DNA of 64,000 nucleotides from Deltaproteobacteria bacterium (GTDB lineage Bacteria; Myxococcota; JADLHZ01): NCBI GenBank assembly GCA_020848545.1, contig JADLHZ010000007.1, positions 1 to 64,000 of the forward strand, read 5' to 3'. Shown piece by piece: positions 1 to 8,504 of this stretch (position 1 is its first letter; each line of letters starts with the position of its first letter). The notes under the pieces were generated by a model. It saw only the letters and a program-made list of their open reading frames with translations, ran no database searches and was not told where the DNA came from. The position numbers and the translations under genes were made by a program.

Positions 1-38
1 AATACTCGTGCTGCATTGAAGTTCGCCTCGAGCAATGA

Positions 39-155
39 GCTCGAAACGGTTTTCGTCTCGCCTCGAACATCGCCTTGTTCGGCGACGGCGACGGCGACGT
101 CAACGGCGACGACTACGGGCAATCTTTGCGCGGTCGCGGCACTAGGAGCTCCTAG
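39..155 (+). other. Dockerin-like coding remnant at the window edge
   Basis: An open stretch reads ...LFGDGDGDVNGDDYGQSL... and then stops. The DGDGDVNGDD core resembles the calcium loop of dockerin or thrombospondin-type repeats that often end secreted proteins. There is no start codon in this frame and a stop precedes it, so it may be a frameshifted or degraded 3' end of a gene lying left of the window. Nothing else was recognised in bases 1-163. Confidence 0.25.
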
Positions 156-163
156 CGCAGGCT

Positions 164-820
164 CTAGCGCTTCTTCGACTTCGCGCGAGCCTTCTTCGCT
201 TTTGCGGAAGCGAACGAGCAAATCGGACACGCCGAGGGCTCGTGCCGCAGCGCCGGGCAATGCTCGCGGCCGAAGTAGATGATCTGCAGGTGCAAGTGGT
301 TCCACTGCTCCTTCGGGAACGCCTTTTTCAGATCGGCCTCGGTCTGCGTCACGTTCTTGCCGTTCGAGAGCCCCCAACGTTCGGCCAAGCGATGGATGTG
401 CGTGTCGACCGGAAACGCCGGCTCCTTGAACCACTGCGCCATGACGACCGACGCGGTCTTGTGGCCGACGCCGGGCAACGCTTCGAGCGCCTCGTAGCCG
501 AACGGCACTTCACCCTCGTGCTCTTCGACGATCTTCTCGGCGAGGCCCTTGAGCGCCTTGGCCTTCTGCGGCGCCAGGCCCACTTCCCGAATGTACGCCT
601 GGATCGTCTCGACCGGGAGCGCTGCCAACTGCTGCGCCGTGCGCGCGGCCTTGAACAGCTCGGGCGTCACTTGGTTCACCTTCTTGTCCGTCGTCTGCGC
701 GCTGAGGACGACGGCGACGAGCAGGGAAAAGGCGTCGTGGTGATCGAGCGGCACCTGCGGCTCTGGGTACAAATCGCCGAGGATCTTGGCGATCTTCTTG
801 GCCTTCTCTGCCTTGGTCAT
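164..820 (-). CDS. nth: Endonuclease III (DNA glycosylase/AP lyase)
   Basis: Base-excision repair enzyme of the HhH-GPD family that removes oxidised pyrimidines and cleaves AP sites in the cytoplasm. The 218-residue product is normal length for the family. LSAQTTD is at about residue 39, the helix-hairpin-helix LPGVGHKTA at 115-123 contains catalytic Lys121, and Asp139 sits in VDTHIHR. The C-terminal iron-sulphur loop is unusual: Cys188, Cys198 and Cys201 are present with a 9-residue first spacing, and no fourth Cys follows; the tail is Lys/Ala rich. The ATG at 818-820 was chosen because the upstream in-frame stretch is Arg-rich and lies in the preceding lipoprotein gene. It is the last gene of a minus-strand run, 14 bp after the lipoprotein stop. 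Confidence 0.93.
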   Translation of the reverse strand: MTKAEKAKKIAKILGDLYPEPQVPLDHHDAFSLLVAVVLSAQTTDKKVNQVTPELFKAARTAQQLAALPVETIQAYIREVGLAPQKAKALKGLAEKIVEEHEGEVPFGYEALEALPGVGHKTASVVMAQWFKEPAFPVDTHIHRLAERWGLSNGKNVTQTEADLKKAFPKEQWNHLHLQIIYFGREHCPALRHEPSACPICSFASAKAKKARAKSKKR

Positions 821-834
821 GGCGGCGTCACGCG

Positions 835-1464
835 CTACTGGTTCGCCGGGCACACGCCGAGCACGATGGTGCCGTCGTCGACGATGGTCTTCAGCGTGAA
901 GCTCCCCGAGAAGCACGCGTCGACGCCGCACGCCGCGCTCGCGTAAATGCGCAGCTTCTTCGTCTTCGTGCTGAACGCCTTCTTCACCGCGTCGAGCTGA
1001 TTGCTCGCCAAGCTCTCGAGGCAGGCGTTCGCCACCTTCTCGAGATCAACGATGGTGTCGGTCGCGCGCGCGAAGGGGCCGCAGTCGACGTTCGTCTGCT
1101 GCGGCGAACCGTCGTCGTTCGTGTACTCGAGCACGAACGCCGACAGCACCACGGCGCCCACCGGATCCGCGCAGTGGCCTTCGTCGCCGGTGAGCGCGTC
1201 GACCGTGACGCCGATACGCCACTTGAAGTCGCACACCTTGAGCCCCTCGCCGAGCTCTTTGCCTTGGCCGTTCGTGACCTCGGCGTAGGTAAAGGTGTGA
1301 TCGAAGGGGAAGGCTTCGCACACACCCGGCGCGGCGCGGGCGGCGATCGGAGTCTCGGTAACGGCCGTCTTGAGCTTGGCCTTGTAGGCGCCGCAAGCGG
1401 TCAGGACCAGCGAGAGCGCGGCGAGCTGAGCGACACGTGGTTGCACCGGTCGTGCAGCTACCAC
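835..1464 (-). CDS. Cys-rich lipoprotein A (paralogue of the upstream gene)
   Basis: Predicted lipoprotein of 209 residues with a signal peptide ending in the lipobox LTAC (Cys24). Function is unknown. The start is a GTG at 1462-1464; a second GTG at 1444-1446 would give a shorter but still plausible signal peptide, and neither has a clear ribosome binding site. The mature part has regularly spaced cysteines and a C-terminal segment with ACGVDACF followed by beta-type sequence. That segment and the ...EYTNDDG... region match the neighbouring gene at 1481-2116 (SCDPDSCF and DYTYKNDKG), so the two are tandem duplicates. It lies between that paralogue and nth and is probably cotranscribed with both. 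Confidence 0.8.
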   Translation of the reverse strand: MVAARPVQPRVAQLAALSLVLTACGAYKAKLKTAVTETPIAARAAPGVCEAFPFDHTFTYAEVTNGQGKELGEGLKVCDFKWRIGVTVDALTGDEGHCADPVGAVVLSAFVLEYTNDDGSPQQTNVDCGPFARATDTIVDLEKVANACLESLASNQLDAVKKAFSTKTKKLRIYASAACGVDACFSGSFTLKTIVDDGTIVLGVCPANQ

Positions 1465-1480
1465 ACGCGGCGACGTGGCG

Positions 1481-2116
1481 TCACTCGCACTTCGTGTTGG
1501 TGTTCGCCGTGCCGCCGTCGATGCGCAGCTTCACGTTGTACTTGATGTAGAAGCACGAGTCGGGATCGCATGAGCCCGCGCCCGAGAACGTCAACGTCTG
1601 GGGGCGACGGTTCAACGCCTTGATGATGGCCGGCATGTGGTTGGCTTCGATTTGATCGAGGCAGTCGTTGAACTGCTTCGCGATGGTCGGGCCGTCCGTC
1701 GCCATGTCGACGGTGCTCGGATTGCACGCCTGGTTGATGAAGTTCTCGGTGACCGTTTCGCCCTTGTCGTTCTTGTAGGTGTAGTCGAGCTTGAAGACGG
1801 TGTTCGTCCACTTCCCGTGGATGCCTTTGCCTTGGCAGCTGTCGGGGTTGCGGTGCGTTTCGTCGAGCTCGAGCACTTCGCCGAAGAGCGAAATCTTCGT
1901 GTCGCTCTCGAGACACCCTTGGGCGTCTTTGGTGATGCTGGAAATGTCCCACTGAATCGGCGTGATCGGGCCCGTGTCGAGACAACCGCCGTTCGTCGTG
2001 TTGTTCGACTCGCCGGACTGCTCGATCGTTTGTGGTTTGAGCTTGATCTTGATGAGCCCACATCCGGAAGCAGAGATGCCGAGGACCAGGGCAGAAATGA
2101 TGGCGACGCGTTGCAT
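1481..2116 (-). CDS. Cys-rich lipoprotein B (tandem paralogue)
   Basis: Predicted 211-residue lipoprotein of unknown function. The signal peptide starts MQRVAIISALVLGISASGC and the lipobox Cys is residue 19. The ATG at 2114-2116 is preceded on the minus strand by a strong AGGAGG at good spacing, which fixes the start although the frame stays open upstream. The mature protein is rich in Asn, Asp, Thr and Cys, with paired cysteines near the C-terminus (SCDPDSCFY) that match the downstream paralogue (ACGVDACFS). It is first of a minus-strand run B, A, nth and is divergent from the uridine-kinase-like gene across about 100 bp, where the promoters of both should lie. Confidence 0.82.
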   Translation of the reverse strand: MQRVAIISALVLGISASGCGLIKIKLKPQTIEQSGESNNTTNGGCLDTGPITPIQWDISSITKDAQGCLESDTKISLFGEVLELDETHRNPDSCQGKGIHGKWTNTVFKLDYTYKNDKGETVTENFINQACNPSTVDMATDGPTIAKQFNDCLDQIEANHMPAIIKALNRRPQTLTFSGAGSCDPDSCFYIKYNVKLRIDGGTANTNTKCE

Positions 2117-2216
2117 GAGTACCCTCCTGAGAATCGTCAAAGCGTAGCCGATTTCCGTTCGGCGAGCCAATTCCCCTTCAAACTTGCGCCGAGCTGTGGC
2201 AGCGAGCGGGCGCCGC

Positions 2217-2879
2217 ATGTCGAAGATCCCGTCGAAGCTCGCGCCTTTCCTCGTTGGCATCGCCGGCGGCACCGCGTCCGGCAAGACCTCGGTGGCAAAG
2301 AAGCTCGCCGAGGCGTTGAAGGCCCACGCCGTGCTCATCGATCTCGACAGCTACTACCGCGATCTCTCGGATCTGCCGTTCGAGGAGCGCCGCGTCTTCA
2401 ACTTCGATCACCCGGACGCCTTCGACTTCCCGCTCCTCGCGCGGCACTTGGACGAGCTCATCGCCGGCCGGCCGATCGAGAAGCCGATGTACTCGTTCGT
2501 CGAGCACACGCGCACGAAGCAGACGACCAAGGTGAAGCCGGCGAAGGTGATCCTGCTCGAAGGCATCCTGGTGCTCGACAACCCGGCGCTGCGCCAGCGC
2601 TGCCAGATGAAGATCTACGTCGACACGCCGGACGACGTGCGCCTCGCCCGCCGGCTGATGCGCGACATCCACGAGCGCGGCCGCTCGTTCGAGACGGTGA
2701 TCGAGCAGTACATGGCGAGCGTGCGGCCGATGCACCACGGCTTCATCGAGCCGTCGAAGCGCTTCGCCGACATGATCATCCCGCACGGCGGCGACAACCA
2801 GGTGGCGATCCAAATGCTGGTGAGCGACCTGCGGGCCCGGATGCGGCCGAAGAAACTCGGCGAGCTGGCCAAGGCGTAA
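2217..2879 (+). CDS. udk: Uridine kinase family protein
   Basis: P-loop kinase of the uridine kinase/phosphoribulokinase family, expected to phosphorylate uridine or cytidine with a nucleoside triphosphate in pyrimidine salvage. The 220-residue length fits Udk (about 210). GGTASGKTS near residue 17 is the Walker A loop, LIDLDSYYRDL is the substrate-side Asp/Tyr segment, NFDHPDAFDF follows, and ILLEGILVL is the Walker B-like strand; the lid contains RLMRDIHERGR. The ATG at 2217 is preferred over an upstream in-frame TTG at 2184. Assignment to uridine is by family; the true substrate cannot be read from sequence alone. Confidence 0.87.
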   Translation: MSKIPSKLAPFLVGIAGGTASGKTSVAKKLAEALKAHAVLIDLDSYYRDLSDLPFEERRVFNFDHPDAFDFPLLARHLDELIAGRPIEKPMYSFVEHTRTKQTTKVKPAKVILLEGILVLDNPALRQRCQMKIYVDTPDDVRLARRLMRDIHERGRSFETVIEQYMASVRPMHHGFIEPSKRFADMIIPHGGDNQVAIQMLVSDLRARMRPKKLGELAKA

Positions 2880-2934
2880 GCGCTCGGGAGCACACTTGCC
2901 AACGCGTCCGGCTTTCGCTACGGGGGGCGCCACT

Positions 2935-3114
2935 ATGGCAGAAACCGCAAAGCCCGAACCCGCCGCCACGCCCGCCACCGACAAGCCGCAGACGAAGAAG
3001 GTCTTCTGCTTCGTCTCGAAGCGAGACATCGAAGAGTCAGAAGCCGTCGAGATGCCCTACTCGGGCGGACAGAAGATGTGGGTCGGCAAACAGTACGTGA
3101 AGTTCAAGCAGTAA
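2935..3114 (+). CDS. Small conserved-looking protein of unknown function
   Basis: A 59-residue protein. The first 20 residues are Ala/Pro/Glu/Lys rich and probably disordered; the rest (KKVFCFVSKRDIEESEAVEM...) looks like a small folded domain with mixed beta character, ending KQYVKFKQ. There is no signal peptide, membrane segment or known motif. It starts at an ATG preceded by a G-rich stretch, 55 bp after the kinase gene and in the same direction, so it may share its transcript. The composition of the folded half is protein-like rather than random, which supports a real gene. Confidence 0.6.
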   Translation: MAETAKPEPAATPATDKPQTKKVFCFVSKRDIEESEAVEMPYSGGQKMWVGKQYVKFKQ

Positions 3115-3206
3115 GCGCTTCGAGCGCAGCGCAGAGATCGGCCAGCCGCCCATCGGAGGTCGACTCTAAAGAAACCGGCGCGCCGCCGCGCCGATAACGC
3201 CCCCGC

Positions 3207-4268
3207 ATGCGCCTCGATCCCCTGTCCATTCGTTCGACGCCCGCTGCTGGCGCTCCGTCAACGGCATCGCCGCCGGTACCCTCTCCGACAGCGGCTCAGC
3301 CCACGCGCACCGACCACTTCACGCGTGTTTCGGGCGCGGCGCCCACCTTCAAAGAGCTGGCGATCTCACGCGGCGATCCCTTGCGCGAAAAGGTCGCTAC
3401 GCTGCTCGTCGGGCTCACGCCGGCGTCGGTGCCGCATGACGACAGCATCTACGCGCTGCGCAAGCAGGTCCTGAAGCTGCGCCAGCACTTGGACATCTTC
3501 GCCCACGTCTACCAGCGCGATCCGAAGCAGTTCAAAGCGCTGCGCGACTCACTCGATCAAGGCTACGAAGCGCTCGGTCGCTTCAAAGACCTCTTCGACT
3601 CACAGGGCCTCACTGAGACGACGCGCGATCCCGGCACCGGCGCCTTCGTGCAGACGACGACGCTCACCGAGCTCCGTTACAAGAAGGGCGAGGTCGACGA
3701 GCGCCTTGCCGCGGCGCTCGCGTGGAAACGAAAGTTCCTCGCCCCCGAGCGGCAGGCCGAGCTGAAGTCGATGCTCGCCGGCGCCGCCGATCCCGAAGGC
3801 AAGAAGACGGTCGGCTCGCGCTTCTTTTGGGGCAGCGTCGATCAGAAGCCGAAGGCATCGCTCTCCGGCGTCGAGAATCTGCAGCGCTTGCTCGCGGGCC
3901 TGCTCGATCGCGCGATCGAAGAGTACAAGCCGTTCAAGAAGCTCGCCACGCCGCTCGGAGAGAACCAGGAAGTCTTTCACGACTACCGAAAGCGCGTGCG
4001 CTCGATCTTGAACGTCCTCGACGGCTTCCCCGAGCTGACGGCGCCCACGCTCGCGCCGCTGCGGCAGACCCTCGTCGAGCACATCACGCTCTGCGGGCTC
4101 ATCGAGGATAAGCTCGTTGGCCACGAGCTCGCGTCGAAGCGCGGCAAGGGCAAGCAGGCGAAGGCGCTGGAAGAAGAGATCGAGGCGAAGTTCGCTGCGC
4201 TCAAGGAGTGGCAGAAGGAACACGGCGTCAAGGACGCGCTGAAGGCCCTGCGGGACGGCGTTCACTGA
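3207..4268 (+). CDS. Hypothetical helical protein with Pro-rich N-terminus
   Basis: A 353-residue protein not recognised. Residues 1-45 are rich in Pro, Ala, Ser and Thr and should be disordered. The remainder is charged and alpha-helical, with heptad-like Leu spacing, and ends in a Lys/Glu-rich helix (RGKGKQAKALEEEIEAKF). There is no signal peptide or transmembrane segment, so it is probably cytoplasmic, or exported by a route with a disordered N-terminal signal. A GC hairpin (3176-3182 paired with 3187-3193) lies just before the start. It is convergent with the ParB-like gene, with 5 bp between the stops. Confidence 0.7.
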   Translation: MRLDPLSIRSTPAAGAPSTASPPVPSPTAAQPTRTDHFTRVSGAAPTFKELAISRGDPLREKVATLLVGLTPASVPHDDSIYALRKQVLKLRQHLDIFAHVYQRDPKQFKALRDSLDQGYEALGRFKDLFDSQGLTETTRDPGTGAFVQTTTLTELRYKKGEVDERLAAALAWKRKFLAPERQAELKSMLAGAADPEGKKTVGSRFFWGSVDQKPKASLSGVENLQRLLAGLLDRAIEEYKPFKKLATPLGENQEVFHDYRKRVRSILNVLDGFPELTAPTLAPLRQTLVEHITLCGLIEDKLVGHELASKRGKGKQAKALEEEIEAKFAALKEWQKEHGVKDALKALRDGVH

Positions 4269-4273
4269 CTTGG

Positions 4274-5032
4274 CTACGGCGTGCCGTTGCCCTCGTCGCT
4301 CGGCGCTGCTTCAACCGGCGCTTCTTCGCTGGCTTCCTCGGCGGGCGGCGCTTCCAAGAACGCGAGCAGCTCGCCGTAGTAGCGGAGCTGCGCCAAGACT
4401 TCTTCTCGTTGCTCTGGCGCCACATCGGCCCAGTTCTCTTGCACGAGCTGCAAGTTCTCGGCGGCAGCGGAGAGCTCGCTGACGGTCTGCGCGGCGAGAT
4501 CTTCGACGGTGACTTCTTGTTCTTCTTCGGCGGCGGCCTCGACGGGCGCTTCCGCCGGCGCTTCCTCTTCGACGACTTGGATCGCCTCGGCGTAGCGGCG
4601 CACGAGCTCGGCGGCGTCCTCTTGGCCGGCCTCGCTCAGGCGGTTCGCGAACCCCGACAGCGCGTCTGGCATCGGCAGCTCGACGGTGATGTTCTTCAGC
4701 ACCCACATCGCCGCGTCTTTGTCGGCGAGGAGGTCGAACTTGCGCGCGATGAGCTTCTCGATGCCGAGGCGCCGCGCCGCCCGCACGCGCCGGAAGCCGT
4801 CGACGAGCTGCCAGCGACCATCGCGGCGACGCACGACGATGGGGTCGAGCTGCCCTTCTTCCGACAGGCTGCGGTCGAGCATCGCATCGTCACCGTCGGG
4901 GTGCACAGCAAAGAGATCGTCTTGCAGATCGATCTCGTCGATGCGCAGCTCTTCGATGACGACGCCCCGGTTGACGATGAGCTCGTCGACGCTGAAGTGC
5001 GGCCCGTCCTTCAGCTTGTTCAACACGTTCAT
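4274..5032 (-). CDS. ParB/Srx-like N-terminal domain protein
   Basis: A 252-residue protein with an N-terminal ParB-like nuclease domain at roughly residues 20-110: GQLDPIVVRRRDG then LVDGFRRVRAARRLG, the usual R-x-x-A-A-x-x-L signature of the ParB box region. The C-terminal half is Glu/Ala rich and acidic, predicted helical, with no HTH that I can identify, so this is probably not the chromosomal ParB. It may be an accessory CTP- or DNA-binding regulator. The ATG at 5030-5032 is preceded on the minus strand by GGAG at good spacing and is preferred to an in-frame GTG at 5044. Its 5' end is divergent from the Ppx/GppA gene. Confidence 0.75.
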   Translation of the reverse strand: MNVLNKLKDGPHFSVDELIVNRGVVIEELRIDEIDLQDDLFAVHPDGDDAMLDRSLSEEGQLDPIVVRRRDGRWQLVDGFRRVRAARRLGIEKLIARKFDLLADKDAAMWVLKNITVELPMPDALSGFANRLSEAGQEDAAELVRRYAEAIQVVEEEAPAEAPVEAAAEEEQEVTVEDLAAQTVSELSAAAENLQLVQENWADVAPEQREEVLAQLRYYGELLAFLEAPPAEEASEEAPVEAAPSDEGNGTP

Positions 5033-5070
5033 TGATTTCTCCACGACGTCGCTCCGTGAAAAGGTCTCCC

Positions 5071-6759
5071 ATGTCTATCAGACGGCGTGGCCGGCGCATC
5101 TCTTTGAGGCGCGCACATTTCCTGATAAGCGAGCAGCGAGTGCGCATCGCCGCCATCGACATCGGGACGAACTCCGTTCACATGATCATCGCCCGCGTGC
5201 ATCCCCGCGGCCGCTACGAGATCGTCGACAGTCAAAAAGAGATGGTGAAGCTCGGGCGCGGCGGCCTCACCGAAGGCGTCTTGATGCAAGACGCGCAGGA
5301 TCGCGCGATCTCGGCGCTGCACAGGATCCACAAGCTCGCCAAGGTGAAGCAGGTCGAAGAGATCGTCGCCGTCGCCACGAGCGCGGTGCGCGAAGCGTCG
5401 AACGGCGGCGAGTTCTTGGCGCGCATCATGGACGAGGTCGGGCTGCGCGTGCAGGTCATCCGCGGCACCGAAGAGGCGCGCCTCATTTATTTGGCGGTGA
5501 GGGAAGCGGTCGACTTTCGCCGCGATCGCGGGCTCATCATCGACATCGGCGGAGGCTCGGTCGAGTTCATCGTCGGCACGGCGAAGGAGCCGCTGTTCAT
5601 GCGCAGCGTGAAGCTCGGCGTGGCGCGGCTGAAGGAGATGTTCGTCTCGCGCGATCCCTTCTCGCCGCGCGAGCTCCGCGCCATGCGCTCGCACGTGCGG
5701 ACGCAGCTCTTGCCGATCCAGCAGCAGATCGACGCCGCCGGCGGCTTTCAGCGCGTGCTCGGCACCTCCGGCACGATCTTGAACTTGTGCGCGATGGCGA
5801 ACGCCGCCGAAGGCTACGAATTCGACACCAAGGACGGCCTCGAGCTCGATCGCAAGGCGCTGAAAGGCCTGGCGAAGCGCCTCTCGGACTCGACGCCGAA
5901 GACGCGCGAGAAGTTACCGGAGTTCGACGAGAAGCGCGGCGAGCTCACGGTCGTCGGCGCCGTCTTGCTCGACGAGATCTTCGATGTCTTGGACGTGAAG
6001 GCGCTGACGGGTTGCGACCGGGCGCTGCGCGAAGGCGTCATCCTCGACTACGTCGAGCGCCACCGCCCCGATCTCGCGATTGCCGAGAACGAGACGGACA
6101 CGCGACGGCGCAGCGCCCGCGGCCTGCTCGCGCGCTATCACGGCAACGAAGCACACGCAGAGCGCACCGTTCGCTTCGCGCTGCAGCTCTTCGACGCGAC
6201 ACGCAGCCTGCACCGGCTGCGCGACGAGGACCGCGACTTGCTGGAGCTCGGCGCCTGGCTGCACGACATCGGCTATCACATCTCGGAAGAGTCGCATCAC
6301 AAGCACACCTACTACTTGATCACGCAGAGTCGGCTCGCGGGCTTCACCGCCGAGGCGCAGCAGTTCGTCGGCCTCCTCGGGCGCTATCATCGCAAGGGCA
6401 AGCCGAAGCTCGATCACCTGGAGTACCAGGCGCTGGCGCCGCCGGACCGGCAGCGCTTGAAAGTGCTCGCGGCGCTGCTCAAGATCGCCGACGGCTTGGA
6501 TCGTAGCCACTCGGGCGTGGTCAAGCAGCTCGAGGTGAAGCTCGAGCCGCGGCGCTTGCGGATGACGCTGAGGAGCGAAGAGGACGCCGAGCTCGAGGTG
6601 TGGGCGGCGGCAAGAAACGGCGAGCTCTTCGGCGAGCTCTTTGGCCGGCCGGTGTTCGCCGAAAGCAAACCGATGCCGCCGAAGCAAGCGAAGCGCGCGA
6701 AGAAGACGGTGGCAGCAAAAGCGACGAAGGCTCGCCAAAGGAAGCGCGCGAAGAGGTAG
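5071..6759 (+). CDS. ppx: Ppx/GppA phosphatase with C-terminal HD domain
   Basis: Exopolyphosphatase or guanosine pentaphosphate phosphohydrolase family, acting on polyphosphate or pppGpp in the cytoplasm. An ASKHA-fold N-terminal half carries AAIDIGTNSVHMII (phosphate 1 loop), VATSAVREASNGGEF, and DIGGGSVEFIVG (phosphate 2 loop). The C-terminal half has an HD-type region with GAWLHDIGYHI and SHHKHTYYLI, giving a long two-part Ppx of 562 residues. The ATG at 5071 has AAAAGG six bases upstream; a GTG at 5140 would start directly at the conserved RIAAIDIGTNS and is a serious alternative because residues 1-23 are Arg-rich and unconserved. The extreme C-terminus is a Lys/Arg-rich tail. Confidence 0.9.
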   Translation: MSIRRRGRRISLRRAHFLISEQRVRIAAIDIGTNSVHMIIARVHPRGRYEIVDSQKEMVKLGRGGLTEGVLMQDAQDRAISALHRIHKLAKVKQVEEIVAVATSAVREASNGGEFLARIMDEVGLRVQVIRGTEEARLIYLAVREAVDFRRDRGLIIDIGGGSVEFIVGTAKEPLFMRSVKLGVARLKEMFVSRDPFSPRELRAMRSHVRTQLLPIQQQIDAAGGFQRVLGTSGTILNLCAMANAAEGYEFDTKDGLELDRKALKGLAKRLSDSTPKTREKLPEFDEKRGELTVVGAVLLDEIFDVLDVKALTGCDRALREGVILDYVERHRPDLAIAENETDTRRRSARGLLARYHGNEAHAERTVRFALQLFDATRSLHRLRDEDRDLLELGAWLHDIGYHISEESHHKHTYYLITQSRLAGFTAEAQQFVGLLGRYHRKGKPKLDHLEYQALAPPDRQRLKVLAALLKIADGLDRSHSGVVKQLEVKLEPRRLRMTLRSEEDAELEVWAAARNGELFGELFGRPVFAESKPMPPKQAKRAKKTVAAKATKARQRKRAKR

Positions 6760-6809
6760 ACGAATTTCGCTTGACCCTCTGCGCGCGGGCGTGGGAGCCG
6801 CGCGTCACC

Positions 6810-8486
6810 ATGCCTCGCCTCACACTTGCGCTTCTTCTGCTCGCCGCTTGCGCGCCTCCTGCCACCAACGAGCCGACACCGCCGGCAGGGCAAACGCCCG
6901 GCAAGACGGAGCAGACGACCAAGCCCGAAGAGACCGTGAAGCCCGACGAAACGAAGCCCGTCGCCACGCCTGCGGTCGACTTCTTCATCGTCTCGGCCGA
7001 CGCGTTGAAGGCGAGCGCCGAGAAATGGCGCGACTATCGGATTCAGCAAGGGCTGCGCGCGAGCTACGCGACCGTGAGTCAGATCGCCGGCGACGCCACC
7101 AACAAGACCGACGTCGTCGACGCGATCGAGAAGCGCATCCACGAAGAGGCAACGAAGGACGGCGCCGGAAAGCCGTTCTTCGTGCTCCTGCTCGGGGACG
7201 CCGACGACAAGAAGAAGGTCGGCACCACGCTCGTCCCAGACGGCACCTACAAGGACACGAGCGGCAGCGTCAGCACCGACAATTATTACGCCGACCTCGA
7301 CGACGACGACATGCCGGATCTCGCGATCGGGCGCGTCGCCGTGACGACCAACGCCGAGGCGGAGGTCGTGCTCAGCAAGACGATGAGCTACGAGAGCGAC
7401 TACGAGGCCGGCGAGTGGAATCGGAAGGCCAGCGTCTTCGCGAGCGAGGCCGGCTTCAGCCCGCAGATCGATCAAACGATCGAGAACCTGGTCTTCGACA
7501 TCGTCGAGGACCTTCCTTACGACTACGACTTCACGATGACGTACGGAAAGCAGACGTCGCCGTACGTGTTCATCCCGGAGCAGTTCTCGGACAAAGTCTA
7601 CGAACGCATGAACGAAGGCGCGATGCTCGTGACCTATGTGGGCCACGGCTCGACCGACGCGTTCACGAACCTCACGTGGTCGGGGCACAGCTTCGACATC
7701 TTCGACACGGCGGACCTCGCAAAGTTGAACGTTCAGCACCGCTCGCCGATCCTGAGCTTCATCGCCTGCCTCACCGGCGGCTTCGCCAAGGGCGAGAGCT
7801 TGAGCGAACGGATCGTCAAACAAGCCGGCGCGCCGGTCGCGGTGCTCTCGTCGACCGAGGTGTCGGATCCGGTGCCGAACGCGATCTTCGTGCGTGAGCT
7901 CGGCCAAGCGATGCTCGGCGAGAAGAAGGCGACGCTCGGCGAAGCGTTTGTGCGCGCCAAGGAGCGCATGATCAAGCAGAAGGATGCGCTGCGCACGAAG
8001 ATCTCGACCCTCGCGTCGCTGATGTACACGCCGACGGCGCTAGCGGCACTCGAAACGAGCCACCTGCACATGTACACCTTGTTCGGCGATCCGGCGCTAA
8101 AGATCGGCCGGCCGACGGGGACGCTCACGCTGACCGTGCCGGCGAGCGTCACCAAGGGAACGAACCTCGCGGTCTCAGCGACGGTGAGCGGGCTCGCGGC
8201 CGGCGACGCGGTCGTCACCTTGGAAGCGAAGCGCTCGACGCTGGTCGGAACGCCGGCCGCCGTGCCCGCGGACGGCAACGCGTCGCGGAACGCGGTGATC
8301 ACGGCGAACTACGCATTGGCGAACAACAAGCGCGTCGTGACGCAGAACGTGCCGCACGACGGCAAGACGCTGGGCGCGACGCTCGCGGTGCCCGCTGGGA
8401 CGGCGGTCGGCGACTACGTCGTGAAGGTGTATGCGAAGAGCGGAACCACGGACGCCATCGCCTCGAAGGCGATCAAGGTGCAGTAG
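6810..8486 (+). CDS. Gingipain-like C25 cysteine peptidase lipoprotein
   Basis: Predicted surface or periplasmic lipoprotein of 558 residues; the signal peptide ends at LLAAC (Cys14), followed by a Pro/Thr/Lys/Glu-rich linker to about residue 52. The body matches peptidase family C25: LLLGDADD near 127, STDNYYADLDDDDMPDLAIGR around 155-175, YVGHGSTDAF with catalytic His279, and SFIACLTGGF with catalytic Cys320. The C-terminal 130 residues form an immunoglobulin-like beta domain. It starts at an ATG 50 bp after the ppx stop, with GGGAG upstream. C25 enzymes cleave after Arg or Lys in known members; the specificity here is unknown. It is convergent with the multiheme gene. Confidence 0.85.
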   Translation: MPRLTLALLLLAACAPPATNEPTPPAGQTPGKTEQTTKPEETVKPDETKPVATPAVDFFIVSADALKASAEKWRDYRIQQGLRASYATVSQIAGDATNKTDVVDAIEKRIHEEATKDGAGKPFFVLLLGDADDKKKVGTTLVPDGTYKDTSGSVSTDNYYADLDDDDMPDLAIGRVAVTTNAEAEVVLSKTMSYESDYEAGEWNRKASVFASEAGFSPQIDQTIENLVFDIVEDLPYDYDFTMTYGKQTSPYVFIPEQFSDKVYERMNEGAMLVTYVGHGSTDAFTNLTWSGHSFDIFDTADLAKLNVQHRSPILSFIACLTGGFAKGESLSERIVKQAGAPVAVLSSTEVSDPVPNAIFVRELGQAMLGEKKATLGEAFVRAKERMIKQKDALRTKISTLASLMYTPTALAALETSHLHMYTLFGDPALKIGRPTGTLTLTVPASVTKGTNLAVSATVSGLAAGDAVVTLEAKRSTLVGTPAAVPADGNASRNAVITANYALANNKRVVTQNVPHDGKTLGATLAVPAGTAVGDYVVKVYAKSGTTDAIASKAIKVQ

Positions 8487-8504
8487 ATCGTGGCCGCGGC
8501 TACG

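Noticed and set aside
1637-3100. Long plus-strand open frame (487 codons) across the lipoprotein and kinase genes
   Set aside because: The translation is Arg/Ala/Gly rich with no domain, and it covers two well-supported genes in other frames.
3176-3193. GC hairpin (7-bp stem) as a terminator
   Set aside because: There is no T-tract after it and it sits only 14 bp before a start codon; chance pairing is likely in this GC-rich DNA.
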